Assembly: GCA_021775835.1 (NCBI GenBank)
Contig: JAJFHC010000184.1
Span: 1-26,839 of the forward strand
Origin: Hyphomicrobiales bacterium
Lineage (GTDB): Bacteria; Pseudomonadota; Alphaproteobacteria; Rhizobiales; JAJFHC01
DNA: 26,839 bases
Direction: 5' to 3'
Below, piece after piece: positions 1 to 7,852 of the stretch. The notes beneath the pieces are model-generated. The model searched no databases. It worked only from the letters and a program-made list of their open reading frames with translations, and was not told the origin of the DNA. Every line of letters starts with the position of its first letter. The first letter of the stretch is position 1. Made by a program: the position numbers and the translations under genes.

Positions 1-981
1 GTCGTGCTGGCACTTGGCACCCGCCTCAATCCGTTCTCGACGCTGCCGGGTTACGGTATCGACTACTGGCCAAAGGATGCAAAGGTCATCCAGGTCGACA
101 TCAATCCCGACCGTATTGGCCTGACCAAAAAAGTCAGTGTAGGTATCTGCGGCGATGCCAAGAAGGTAGCGCAGCAGCTTCTTGCACAGCTTGGCAGCAA
201 CGCCGGTGATGACGGCCGCGACGATCGCAAGGCTCTGGTTCACCAGACCAAGTCCTCCTGGCTCCAGACATTGTCCAGCATGGACCACGAGGATGACGAT
301 CCGGGCACGACCTGGAACGAGCGCGCCCGGGCACGCGATGCAGATCGCATGTCGCCACGCATGGCATGGCGCGCCATCCAGGCCGCTCTGCCGAAAGATG
401 CCATCATTTCCAGCGACATTGGCAACAACTGCGCCATCGGCAACGCCTATCCCACGTTCGAGGAAGGCCGCAAATACCTGGCGCCGGGTCTGTTCGGTCC
501 CTGTGGATATGGGTTCCCATCTATCATCGGCGCCAAGATCGGGTGTCCTGACGTACCGGTCATCGGGTTCGCCGGCGACGGTGCCTTCGGCATCTCCATG
601 AATGAGATGAGCTCGATCGGTCGTGACGAATGGCCCGCCATTACCATGGTCATTTTCCGCAACTACCAGTGGGGTGCGGAGAAACGCAACACGACGCTCT
701 GGTACCATGACAATTTTGTCGGCACCGAACTCGACCCACATCTCAGCTATGCCAAAGTGGCGGAAGGTTGTGGCCTCAAGGGCGTGAGCGTTAGGACGAC
801 CGAGGCCCTGACGGACGCGCTTCGTGAAGCCTGCGATGCCCAGGCCGGTGGCGTGACGACATTCATCGAGGTCATTCTCAACCAGGAACTGGGCGAGCCC
901 TTCCGCCGTGATGCCATGAAGACGCCGGTTGAAGTCGCCGGGATCGATCCCGCGGACATGCGGCCTCAACAACCAGTCTGA
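1..981 (+). CDS. xsc: Sulfoacetaldehyde acetyltransferase, C-terminal part (5' end outside window)
   Basis: Xsc is a cytoplasmic thiamine-diphosphate enzyme that cleaves sulfoacetaldehyde with phosphate into sulfite and acetyl phosphate, the central step in taurine, isethionate and sulfoacetate breakdown. The frame is open from base 1, so the gene begins upstream. About 326 of the family's roughly 590 residues are present. The fragment covers the end of the central domain (a VIQVDINPDRIG-type stretch) and the ThDP-binding C-terminal domain, with the metal/diphosphate motif starting GDGAFG at about base 574 and the strongly conserved stretch FRNYQWGAEKRNTTLWY near base 655. That stretch distinguishes Xsc from acetolactate synthases. 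The next gene, a phosphate acetyltransferase, uses its product, which supports the call. The stop is TGA at 979-981. Confidence 0.95.
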   Translation, partial: VVLALGTRLNPFSTLPGYGIDYWPKDAKVIQVDINPDRIGLTKKVSVGICGDAKKVAQQLLAQLGSNAGDDGRDDRKALVHQTKSSWLQTLSSMDHEDDDPGTTWNERARARDADRMSPRMAWRAIQAALPKDAIISSDIGNNCAIGNAYPTFEEGRKYLAPGLFGPCGYGFPSIIGAKIGCPDVPVIGFAGDGAFGISMNEMSSIGRDEWPAITMVIFRNYQWGAEKRNTTLWYHDNFVGTELDPHLSYAKVAEGCGLKGVSVRTTEALTDALREACDAQAGGVTTFIEVILNQELGEPFRRDAMKTPVEVAGIDPADMRPQQPV

Positions 982-1058
982 GGCTGGCCCAATCAATGCC
1001 GGCGGCCTCCTGGCCGCCGGTTGCCTCGCGTCTCGAACACCAATCCGGAAGAAGGCCG

Positions 1059-1985
1059 ATGCTCAGTTCTCTGCCCTTCGAGGCCCCACCAAACATCATG
1101 CGTCTGGCAAGGGATGCCAATCCAGTAGTGACTGCCGTTGCCAATGCCGGTGCGCGGTTGCCGATGGAAAGTGCCCGAATCGGCGCGGACGCCGGAGTGA
1201 TGTCACCGGTGCTGGTGGGCGATCGCGATGCGATCGAACGCGAGGCCGATGCGCTGGACTGGGATATTTCAACATACCGGGTCGTTGCCACCAGCAGTGA
1301 GGAAGAGGCCGCAACACAGGCGGCACGCCTGTGTGGTGCCGGTGAGGCCCAGGCCCTAATGAAAGGGCACGTGCACACCGACACATTCATGCTCGCGATT
1401 CTGAACCGCGAGGCCGGGCTGCGCACGGACCGTCGGTTGACGCATGTATTTCACATGACAGTTCCGGGCAGCGACAAGGCGTTGCTGATTACCGATGCTG
1501 CCGTAAATGTTGCTCCGGACATCAAGACCAAGAAAGCGGCAATCCAGAACGCCGTCGGTCTGGCCCACAGCGTCGGCATCGCATGCCCGAACGTGGCGGT
1601 TCTTTCCGCAACCGAGGAAGTGACCGATCGCATGCCGTCGAGCGTCGAGGCGGCGGAACTCACCGAATGGGCCAGTAGCGAAATTCAAGACGCCCATGTC
1701 TATGGGCCGCTTGCTCTCGACAACGCCATTTCACCCGCGGCCGCAGCGATCAAGAACATCGATCATCCAGTTGCCGGACATGCAGATGTTCTCGTGGTGC
1801 CTGACATCGTGTCAGGCAATGTGCTGTTCAAGATGATGGTCTACATGAAGAGCGCCTGTGCGGCCGGTCTCGTGCTAGGGGCCCGGGTGCCAGTGATCTT
1901 GACCAGCCGCGCCGATCCGCCAGAAGCACGTCTGACATCTGTGGCAATAGCCGCGATCCTGGTAAATTCGTCAGCTTCAAGCTGA
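1059..1985 (+). CDS. pta: Phosphate acetyltransferase
   Basis: Pta converts the acetyl phosphate made by Xsc plus CoA into acetyl-CoA, feeding sulfonate carbon into central metabolism. The 308-residue product is the short PTA/PTB-family form without the N-terminal regulatory domain. The family core is recognisable: an ALMKGHVHTDTFM-like segment, then LLITDAAVNVAPD, and a C-terminal DVLVVPDIVSGNVLFK stretch. The ATG at 1059 was chosen because a GGAAGAAGG ribosome site sits just before it and the conserved start of the fold follows; the frame stays open back to 996. It lies 77 bases after xsc on the same strand, the usual xsc-pta order in sulfonate degraders, so co-transcription is likely. The substrate could be another short acyl phosphate, but the context favours acetyl. 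Confidence 0.9.
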   Translation: MLSSLPFEAPPNIMRLARDANPVVTAVANAGARLPMESARIGADAGVMSPVLVGDRDAIEREADALDWDISTYRVVATSSEEEAATQAARLCGAGEAQALMKGHVHTDTFMLAILNREAGLRTDRRLTHVFHMTVPGSDKALLITDAAVNVAPDIKTKKAAIQNAVGLAHSVGIACPNVAVLSATEEVTDRMPSSVEAAELTEWASSEIQDAHVYGPLALDNAISPAAAAIKNIDHPVAGHADVLVVPDIVSGNVLFKMMVYMKSACAAGLVLGARVPVILTSRADPPEARLTSVAIAAILVNSSASS

Positions 1986-1997
1986 GTGTAAGAAGTT

Positions 1998-2012
1998 CTT
2001 GCGGCGTGCAAG
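1998..2012. terminator. Small hairpin between convergent pta and iclR
   Basis: CTTGC and GCAAG form a perfect 5-bp stem around a 5-base loop in the 34-base gap between two convergent genes. It has no clear T-run on either side, so a terminator role is only positional inference. Confidence 0.2.
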
Positions 2013-2019
2013 CGCGAGC

Positions 2020-2772
2020 TTATGGGGTTTGAACCAGGGCGGCGAGTTCAGAGGCAGCCTGCTTGAGGGTATTGGCGTGATCCAGCGCTGCGTTCACATC
2101 AAGACGGGCCTTCGGTGCATTGATCGCGAGGCCGGCTATGACTTTATGCCTTGGTCCAAAAATGGGGACAGCGATGCCTATCAGGCCCTCTACATATTCC
2201 TCGTCATTGATGGACACGCCAACTTCGCGAATCCCGGCCAGTTCATCCGACAAAAGGCTTCTGTCGATAATCGTGTTGTCCGTGTGCCGGGGGAGCTTGG
2301 CGTTGCCGAGAAGCCTGGTCCGCTGGCTCGGTGCAATCTGGGCCAGGAACATCTTGCCGATGGCCGTGCAGTGCAGGGGCACCCGTGAACCGACGCCAAG
2401 GTGGAGTCGCAACGGCCAGTTGCTTTCAACCCGCTCGATGTACAAGACCGTGCGGGCGTCGAGAATCCCGATGTTGCAGGTTTCCCCGATCTCAAGGGTG
2501 AGTTTCTTCAATATGGTGCGCGGCGCCATGGTCGTGGCTGCCGACTGGATCGTTCGGGTCGCGAGGCGGATGGCGGCTGGGCCCAACGTGAATTTCCGCG
2601 TATCAGGCAGCCGTTCGATGATCCCGGCAGCTTCGAGTTGTGCAAGAATGCGATGCAGGGTCGGTTTGGGAATTTCAAGTCGATTCGAAAGCTCCGCAAG
2701 AGACACGGGCCCGTCCATAGCGGCAAACGTCTCTACTACGTGGAAAACTTTCTGGGCAGGCGTGTTTTTCAT
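2020..2772 (-). CDS. IclR-family transcriptional regulator
   Basis: This 250-residue protein has the full IclR layout. An N-terminal winged helix-turn-helix (residues about 5-70, with SLAELSNRLEIPKPTLHRIL as helix-turn-helix) precedes a C-terminal effector-binding domain (about 80-245) with the typical CTAIGKMFLAQ stretch. Its effector is not readable from sequence. IclR-type regulators control other sulfonate pathways (SauR for sulfoacetate, SuyR for sulfolactate), and this gene lies between xsc-pta and the divergent soeABC. It probably senses a sulfonate-pathway intermediate and controls one or both transcripts. ATG at 2772 begins MKNTPAQKVF, as expected for the family, but no good ribosome site precedes it. 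A palindrome in its own promoter suggests autoregulation. It converges on pta. Confidence 0.9.
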   Translation of the reverse strand: MKNTPAQKVFHVVETFAAMDGPVSLAELSNRLEIPKPTLHRILAQLEAAGIIERLPDTRKFTLGPAAIRLATRTIQSAATTMAPRTILKKLTLEIGETCNIGILDARTVLYIERVESNWPLRLHLGVGSRVPLHCTAIGKMFLAQIAPSQRTRLLGNAKLPRHTDNTIIDRSLLSDELAGIREVGVSINDEEYVEGLIGIAVPIFGPRHKVIAGLAINAPKARLDVNAALDHANTLKQAASELAALVQTP

Positions 2773-2826
2773 TGATTGTACCGGGCTGCCATACAGCCGC
2801 CAGTGCGCTTGAGTGCCTTAGGAGCA

Positions 2827-2855
2827 ATAATTGTGAAATTATGCATAAATTTCAA
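2827..2855 (-). promoter_or_regulatory. Probable iclR promoter with overlapping operator palindrome
   Basis: On the minus strand a TTGAAA -35 (2855-2850) and an AATTAT -10 (2832-2827) are separated by exactly 17 bases. Arms TGAAATT (2834-2840) and AATTTCA (2848-2854) form a perfect inverted repeat with a 7-base spacer that contains ATGCAT. A dimer bound there would cover the promoter. The arms recall the TGGAAAT/ATTTCCA half-sites of E. coli IclR. The rest of the 257-base divergent region (2773-3029) is AT-rich around 2820-2910, and I see no convincing soeA promoter in it. Confidence 0.5.
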
Positions 2856-3029
2856 TAAAACAAAACAAAATATTCCGTTTTTTTCTTTTATGTAAGATAA
2901 TTTTGTGCGAAAGTTGACTGGTTCACTCTCGGGAAGAGAGTGCCGCTGTCGCAAAACTCAATCCATGAGTTCCTGGTTCCTGGCAAGAACCGGATACCAT
3001 CGCCATGGATATCGGAAAGTTCCAAGATC

Positions 3030-6020
3030 ATGAATCCGTTCGAGACGGTCATTGAGAATGTCGATACCAGCCCTTCCGTGGCGGATGAAGTCAAGCATAC
3101 GACCTGCTACATGTGCGCCTGCCGTTGCGGCATCCGGGTGCATCTGAAGGACGGTCGAATCCGCTACATTGAGGGCAATCCCGATCATCCGATCAACCGC
3201 GGTGTGCTGTGTGCGAAAGGCTCGGCCGGGATCATGCAACACTATTCCCCGGCGCGGTTGACGAAACCGCTGTTGCGTGTCGGTGAGCGCGGTGCCGGAG
3301 AGTTCAAGGAGATCGAATGGGACGAAGCCCTTGAACTCGCCACAGAATGGTTGGGCGATATCCGCCAGAAGGACCCCAGGAAGCTGGCCTTCTTCACCGG
3401 ACGCGACCAGTCTCAAAGCCTGACCGGGTGGTGGGCCAACCAGTTCGGGACGCCCAACTTTGCCGCTCATGGCGGATTTTGTTCGGTCAACATGGCAGCC
3501 GCAGGTCTCTATTCCATCGGCGGGTCTTTCTGGGAATTTGGCGAGCCTGACTGGGAGCATACCCGGTATTTCATGTTGTTCGGCGTGGCCGAGGATCACG
3601 ACTCCAATCCGATCAAAATCGGCCTTGGAAAGATGAAGACCAAGGGCGACGCCAAGTTTGTCTCCGTCAACCCGGTTCAAAGCGGCTATTCGGCAATATC
3701 GGATGAGTGGATCGGGGTGCGGCCGGGAACTGACGGTCTGTTCGTGTCGGGGCTCATTCACGAACTCCTGAAAGCAGACAAAATCGACTGGGAATATCTG
3801 GTCCGCTACACCAATGCCCACTGGCTGGTTATCCAGGATCCCGACGCCCCTGACGACGGTTTGTTCGTGCGCGACGAGCAAGGGCAACCGACGTGTTTCG
3901 ACATCAAGCAGGGAAGCATTCGGTCGGCTCACGATGTCGATGCGAACCCGAAGCTGATTGGCGAGGTGACCCTGGACGACGGACGGACGGCCCGTCCGGC
4001 CCTGGACCTGATGGTCAACCGGTTTCTGAGCGACGAATACTCTCCCGACAAAGTGTCGGAGGGTACTGGACTGCCTGCGGCAACCGTCAGGCGGATTGCG
4101 GCGGAATTGGCTGAGGTCGCGTTTGAAAAGACGGTTGAACTCGATATTGCCTGGACCGACTGGGCCGGCCGGCGCCACGACAAGATGGTCGGCCGACCGG
4201 TGTCGATGCATGCCATGCGCGGGATCTCGGCACATTCGAACGGTTTTCACACCTGCCGGCTGATTCATTTGCTGCAGATGCTGCTTGGCTCGATCGATGT
4301 GCCAGGCGGTTTCCGGTACAAACCGCCATTCCCCAAACCATGCCCCGCCGGACCCGCGCCTGCCGGCAAGGACGTCAAGCCGATGACACCCCTCGGCGGC
4401 ATGCCGCTCGGTTTCCCCAGTGGACCGGACGACCTCTTGGTCAATGAGGACGGATCGCCCAAACGCATCGACAAGGCCTATAGCTGGGAACACCCGCTGG
4501 CGCTACACGGCCTGATGCATATGGTTATCCACAATGCCTGGGCCGGCGACCCCTATCCGGTGGATGTGCTGTTTCTCTACATGGCGAACATGGCCTGGAA
4601 CAGCTCGATGAATGTTCCAGACACTCTAAAATATCTCACCGACAAGGACGAAGACGGCACGTATAAGATACCGAAGATCATCTATTCAGATGCCTATTAT
4701 TCGGAAACAGTGGCTTATGCCGACCTTGTACTGCCGGATACAACCTATCTGGAACGCTGGGACTGCATATCGCTTCTCGACCGGCCCATCTGCAGCGCCG
4801 AGGGGCCCGCCGATTCGATCCGCCACCCGGTTCTGCAACCGGACCGGGACGTCCGTCCATTCCAGGATGTGCTGATCGATCTGGGCGCGCGTCTGGGCTT
4901 GCCGGGCATGACCAACGAGGACGGTTCGCCGAAATTCCCTGGCGGCTATCCGGACTACATCGTCAACCATCAACGCGGACCGGGTATCGGACCGTTGGCA
5001 GGGTGGCGTGGTGAAGATGGCACCGATCACGGCCGCGGCGCGCCCAACCCGGATCAGCTCAAGCGTTATGTGGAAAACGGCGGTTTCTGGCATCAGGAGT
5101 TCTCACCTGACCAGCTCTACTTCAAACACTCGAACAGAGGCTATCTGGACTATGCGCACGCCATGGGCTGGATTCCCAATGCAGAGCAGATTGTCCTGCA
5201 GATTTACAGCGAGCAGTTGCAGAAGTTCCGTCTTGCCGCCCGCGGTCACGGTGCAGTGACACCGCCGGCGCAGCACCGCGAACGGGTTGCGACCTATTTC
5301 GATCCTCTGCCGTTCTGGTATCCGACCTTCGAAGGGGTCGCGGTCGATGCGGAGTTTGACCTCAATGCGGTGACGCAGAGGCCCATGCATATGTATCATA
5401 GCTGGGGATCCCAGAATGCGTGGCTCAGACAGATCACGGCCCAGAACAGATTGTTCGTGCATCCCGAGACGGCCGCCAAGTCCAGTATCGAAGATGACGA
5501 CTGGGTCTGGATCGTGTCGCCGCATGGCAAGGTCAAGTGCCAGATCCGCATCATGCACGGTGTCAACCCTGGGACGGTCTGGACCTGGAACGCCATTGGC
5601 AAACGCCGGCGTTCGTGGGGGCTTTCGGACGATGCGCCGGAGTCGCGAAAAGGTTTTCTGCTCAACCACGTGATCTCTGAACTCCTGCCGGCAAGAGAAG
5701 ACGGTTACCGCTATTCGAATTCCGATCCGGTGACCGGCCAGGCGGCCTGGTATGATCTGAAGGTGCGCATCGAGAAGTGCGCCGAGGACGAAATTCATGA
5801 AACATCGCCTGATTTTGGCGCGGTCAAACCTCTGCCCGGATCGCCTCCGCCCGTGGACAAACTTCGGTATGGCGCTGATTTCGGCGGGACACCATCTGGC
5901 ACAACCACCGGTCTTCATATGGACTGGATTGGCAACCGGCGCCAACATGCGGCGTCGGGGACCGGTGTCAGGGATGGACATGGCAATGCGCTGGCGCCGC
6001 GCGCGGAGGATGACTCATGA
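3030..6020 (+). CDS. soeA: Sulfite dehydrogenase molybdopterin subunit SoeA
   Basis: This is the catalytic subunit of a cytoplasm-facing, membrane-attached sulfite dehydrogenase of the DMSO-reductase (complex iron-sulfur molybdoenzyme) family, oxidising sulfite from Xsc to sulfate. From ATG 3030 it has 996 residues. A [4Fe-4S] motif C26-x2-C29-x3-C33-x27-C61 opens the protein. C151, in a GGFCSVN context, is a candidate molybdenum ligand, as in polysulfide-reductase-like enzymes. The C-terminal third carries the molybdopterin-dinucleotide-binding domain, around MHMYHSWGSQNAW. There is no Tat signal, in line with SoeA acting in the cytoplasm. ATG 3030 was preferred (GGAAAG 11 bases upstream); a GTG at 2940 in the same frame would add 30 unconserved-looking residues. 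It overlaps soeB by 4 bases. Related tetrathionate, thiosulfate or arsenite enzymes are possible, but the xsc context supports sulfite. Confidence 0.87.
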   Translation: MNPFETVIENVDTSPSVADEVKHTTCYMCACRCGIRVHLKDGRIRYIEGNPDHPINRGVLCAKGSAGIMQHYSPARLTKPLLRVGERGAGEFKEIEWDEALELATEWLGDIRQKDPRKLAFFTGRDQSQSLTGWWANQFGTPNFAAHGGFCSVNMAAAGLYSIGGSFWEFGEPDWEHTRYFMLFGVAEDHDSNPIKIGLGKMKTKGDAKFVSVNPVQSGYSAISDEWIGVRPGTDGLFVSGLIHELLKADKIDWEYLVRYTNAHWLVIQDPDAPDDGLFVRDEQGQPTCFDIKQGSIRSAHDVDANPKLIGEVTLDDGRTARPALDLMVNRFLSDEYSPDKVSEGTGLPAATVRRIAAELAEVAFEKTVELDIAWTDWAGRRHDKMVGRPVSMHAMRGISAHSNGFHTCRLIHLLQMLLGSIDVPGGFRYKPPFPKPCPAGPAPAGKDVKPMTPLGGMPLGFPSGPDDLLVNEDGSPKRIDKAYSWEHPLALHGLMHMVIHNAWAGDPYPVDVLFLYMANMAWNSSMNVPDTLKYLTDKDEDGTYKIPKIIYSDAYYSETVAYADLVLPDTTYLERWDCISLLDRPICSAEGPADSIRHPVLQPDRDVRPFQDVLIDLGARLGLPGMTNEDGSPKFPGGYPDYIVNHQRGPGIGPLAGWRGEDGTDHGRGAPNPDQLKRYVENGGFWHQEFSPDQLYFKHSNRGYLDYAHAMGWIPNAEQIVLQIYSEQLQKFRLAARGHGAVTPPAQHRERVATYFDPLPFWYPTFEGVAVDAEFDLNAVTQRPMHMYHSWGSQNAWLRQITAQNRLFVHPETAAKSSIEDDDWVWIVSPHGKVKCQIRIMHGVNPGTVWTWNAIGKRRRSWGLSDDAPESRKGFLLNHVISELLPAREDGYRYSNSDPVTGQAAWYDLKVRIEKCAEDEIHETSPDFGAVKPLPGSPPPVDKLRYGADFGGTPSGTTTGLHMDWIGNRRQHAASGTGVRDGHGNALAPRAEDDS

Positions 6021-6757
6021 CGTCACTGCCTTCCGAGCGGCCGCAGAAAAAACTGGGCCTGGTCATTGATCTGGACATTTGCGTGGGATGTCACGCGTGC
6101 GCGGTCAACTGCAAGGAATGGAACACCGGTGGGCATTCAGCCCCTCTGACCGATGACCAGCCTTACGGCGGCGATCCGTCCGGTGTCTGGTTCAACCGCA
6201 TTCATACTTTCGAGGTCATTCATGAAGACGGGCCGTCCAAGACGGTGCACTTTCCCAAGAGTTGTCTTCATTGCGACGACGCGCCTTGTGTAACAGTCTG
6301 TCCAACTGGGGCGTCCTACAAACGGCCAGAGGACGGCATTGTGCTGGTCAACGCGGATATCTGCATTGGCTGCAAATTGTGTTCGTGGGCCTGTCCGTAT
6401 GGCGCACGGGAATATGACGAAGACGCAGGCGTCATGAAGAAATGTACTCTGTGCGTGGACAAGATCTACAATGAGAATCTGCCGCCCGAGAGCCGGGTGC
6501 CGGCGTGTGTTTCAACGTGCCCGGTGGGTGCCAGAAGTTTCGGCGATCTGGGCGATCCGCAGTCGGATGTCAGCAAACTGGTCGCCGCCCGGCAGGGATA
6601 CGATCTGATGCCTGAACAGGGCTGCCGTCCAACCAACAAATATTTACCGCCACGACCGCGCCATCAACCAGAGCAGAACGGTGTGCAGCTTGACCATGCG
6701 TCAGATGACAACGCCGGACTTCTTGCCCGATGGGTCGACAGAATTCTGACGCGGTAA
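6017..6757 (+). CDS. soeB: Sulfite dehydrogenase iron-sulfur subunit SoeB
   Basis: This is the electron-transfer subunit passing electrons from SoeA to the membrane subunit. The 246 residues contain four cysteine clusters typical of DmsB/PsrB/SoeB proteins that hold four [4Fe-4S] centres: CVGCHACAVNC near residue 22, CLHCDDAPCVTVCP near 86, CIGCKLCSWACP near 117, and CTLCVDK with PACVSTCP from about 143 to 169. No signal peptide is present, matching SoeA. The ATG overlaps the soeA TGA (ATGA), with GGAGG at 6005-6009 seven bases upstream, so translation is probably coupled. The roughly 45-residue C-terminal tail, rich in Pro, Arg and Gln, has no recognised domain. Confidence 0.9.
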   Translation: MTSLPSERPQKKLGLVIDLDICVGCHACAVNCKEWNTGGHSAPLTDDQPYGGDPSGVWFNRIHTFEVIHEDGPSKTVHFPKSCLHCDDAPCVTVCPTGASYKRPEDGIVLVNADICIGCKLCSWACPYGAREYDEDAGVMKKCTLCVDKIYNENLPPESRVPACVSTCPVGARSFGDLGDPQSDVSKLVAARQGYDLMPEQGCRPTNKYLPPRPRHQPEQNGVQLDHASDDNAGLLARWVDRILTR

Positions 6758-6770
6758 CCAGAGAGAAACC

Positions 6771-7721
6771 ATGCACCCAGCGAAATCGGTGATATTTTTC
6801 ACGACAGCTTCCGGTGCGGGCTACGGCCTGCTTTCCTGGTTCGTTCTGTTCGACGTTTTCGGAAACGTTCCCGATGACTCCGTCGTTACTATTGTGGCCC
6901 TTGGCCTGGCCTTCGCCCTGATCATTGCCGGGCTGTTATCGTCGACGTTTCACCTTGGGCATCCTGAAAGAGCGTGGCGTGCGCTCAGCCAGTGGCGGAC
7001 TTCCTGGCTCAGCCGTGAAGGGGTTGCCGCCGTCGTCACCTTCGCACCAGCGGGTCTGTACGGTCTTGAACGCTTGGTGGGGGACGCAGCGCCGAGTGGT
7101 GTGGGCAGTGTTCTGGGGGGCGTGGCGCTGGTTTGCTGCATGGCAACGGTCTATTGCACAGCCATGATCTATGCGTCTCTGAAACCGATCCGGGCCTGGT
7201 ACAACAAGTGGACGGTCGTCAACTATCTCAGTTTGTCCGTGATGACCGGATTCCTGCTGTACCTGGCACTGGCCGGTTTCTTTGGCTTTGGTGACCCCGG
7301 GTCACTCCTTGCCGGCGCTTGCGTGGTGCTGGTCGCCTGCGGACTCAAAGTGGCATATTGGCGTTTTGTCGACGGCGCACCGTCGCAATCGTCGGCACAA
7401 TCGGCGACAGGTCTTGATATGGGCATCTCTGTCCGTTTGCTGGAAGCGCCGCACTCTCAAGCCAATTATCTCATGAAGGAAATGGTTTTCCAGGTGGCGC
7501 GAAAACATGCTCGCTCGCTTCGCACGATTGCCTTGGTTGCCGGCTTCGTTGTGCCCGTGGCCCTGATCGGACTATGGTGGGCGTCGGGCGACGGTCTGAG
7601 CGGAAGTCTGGGAATTCTGGCGGCATTGATTGCCTATGCCGGGGTCTATACCGAAAGGTGGCTGTTTTTCGCTGAAGCCAAACATACGGTTGCTCTTTAC
7701 TACGGGGCGCAATCGGTCTAG
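6771..7721 (+). CDS. soeC: Sulfite dehydrogenase membrane subunit SoeC (DmsC-like)
   Basis: This is the integral membrane anchor that passes electrons from SoeB to the quinone pool. The 316-residue protein is hydrophobic throughout, with about eight or nine predicted helices. It shows the DmsC-type early motif SSTFHLGHPERAWRALSQWRTSWLSREG at about residues 58-85, read here as two parts: TFHLGHPERAW and QWRTSWLSREG. It follows soeB by 13 bases with an AGAGAGAAA ribosome site, so it belongs to the same operon. Both sibling subunits are soluble, and the three-gene order matches SoeABC systems described in purple sulfur bacteria and roseobacters. The next gene starts 131 bases downstream and is probably a separate unit. 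Confidence 0.88.
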   Translation: MHPAKSVIFFTTASGAGYGLLSWFVLFDVFGNVPDDSVVTIVALGLAFALIIAGLLSSTFHLGHPERAWRALSQWRTSWLSREGVAAVVTFAPAGLYGLERLVGDAAPSGVGSVLGGVALVCCMATVYCTAMIYASLKPIRAWYNKWTVVNYLSLSVMTGFLLYLALAGFFGFGDPGSLLAGACVVLVACGLKVAYWRFVDGAPSQSSAQSATGLDMGISVRLLEAPHSQANYLMKEMVFQVARKHARSLRTIALVAGFVVPVALIGLWWASGDGLSGSLGILAALIAYAGVYTERWLFFAEAKHTVALYYGAQSV

Positions 7722-7803
7722 CTGTCATGCCGCTTCTGCATGGCGATGATGCGAAGTAGAGTCTAGCGGCGGCAAAATTGTCCGAATGTGACATTATCGT
7801 GCG

Positions 7804-7836
7804 CAATTGATATTTCCAGCCATTGCATCAATTGAT
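7804..7836. promoter_or_regulatory. Paired CAATTGAT repeats upstream of the ELM1-family gene
   Basis: CAATTGAT occurs at 7804-7811 and 7829-7836, 25 bases apart. The second copy lies within the perfect 10-base palindrome ATCAATTGAT (7827-7836), and CAATTGAT/ATCAATTG also form an inverted pair (7804-7811 with 7827-7834). The site ends 16 bases before the ATG at 7853. It is consistent with binding of a dimeric regulator, but no family can be assigned. Confidence 0.35.
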
Positions 7837-7852
7837 GTGGTGAAAGCGAATC

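Noticed and set aside
2940..3029. GTG at 2940 as the soeA start
   Set aside because: The added 30 residues do not look conserved or signal-like, and its GGAAGAG site is almost directly adjacent; ATG 3030 directly precedes the normal iron-sulfur region.
2958..4493. 511-codon open frame on the minus strand opposite soeA
   Set aside because: It lies wholly antisense to a well-identified molybdoenzyme and has no recognisable domain; such frames are common in GC-rich genes.
5103..5981. 292-codon minus-strand frame over the 3' part of soeA
   Set aside because: It is an antisense shadow of the coding strand with no ribosome site or domain.
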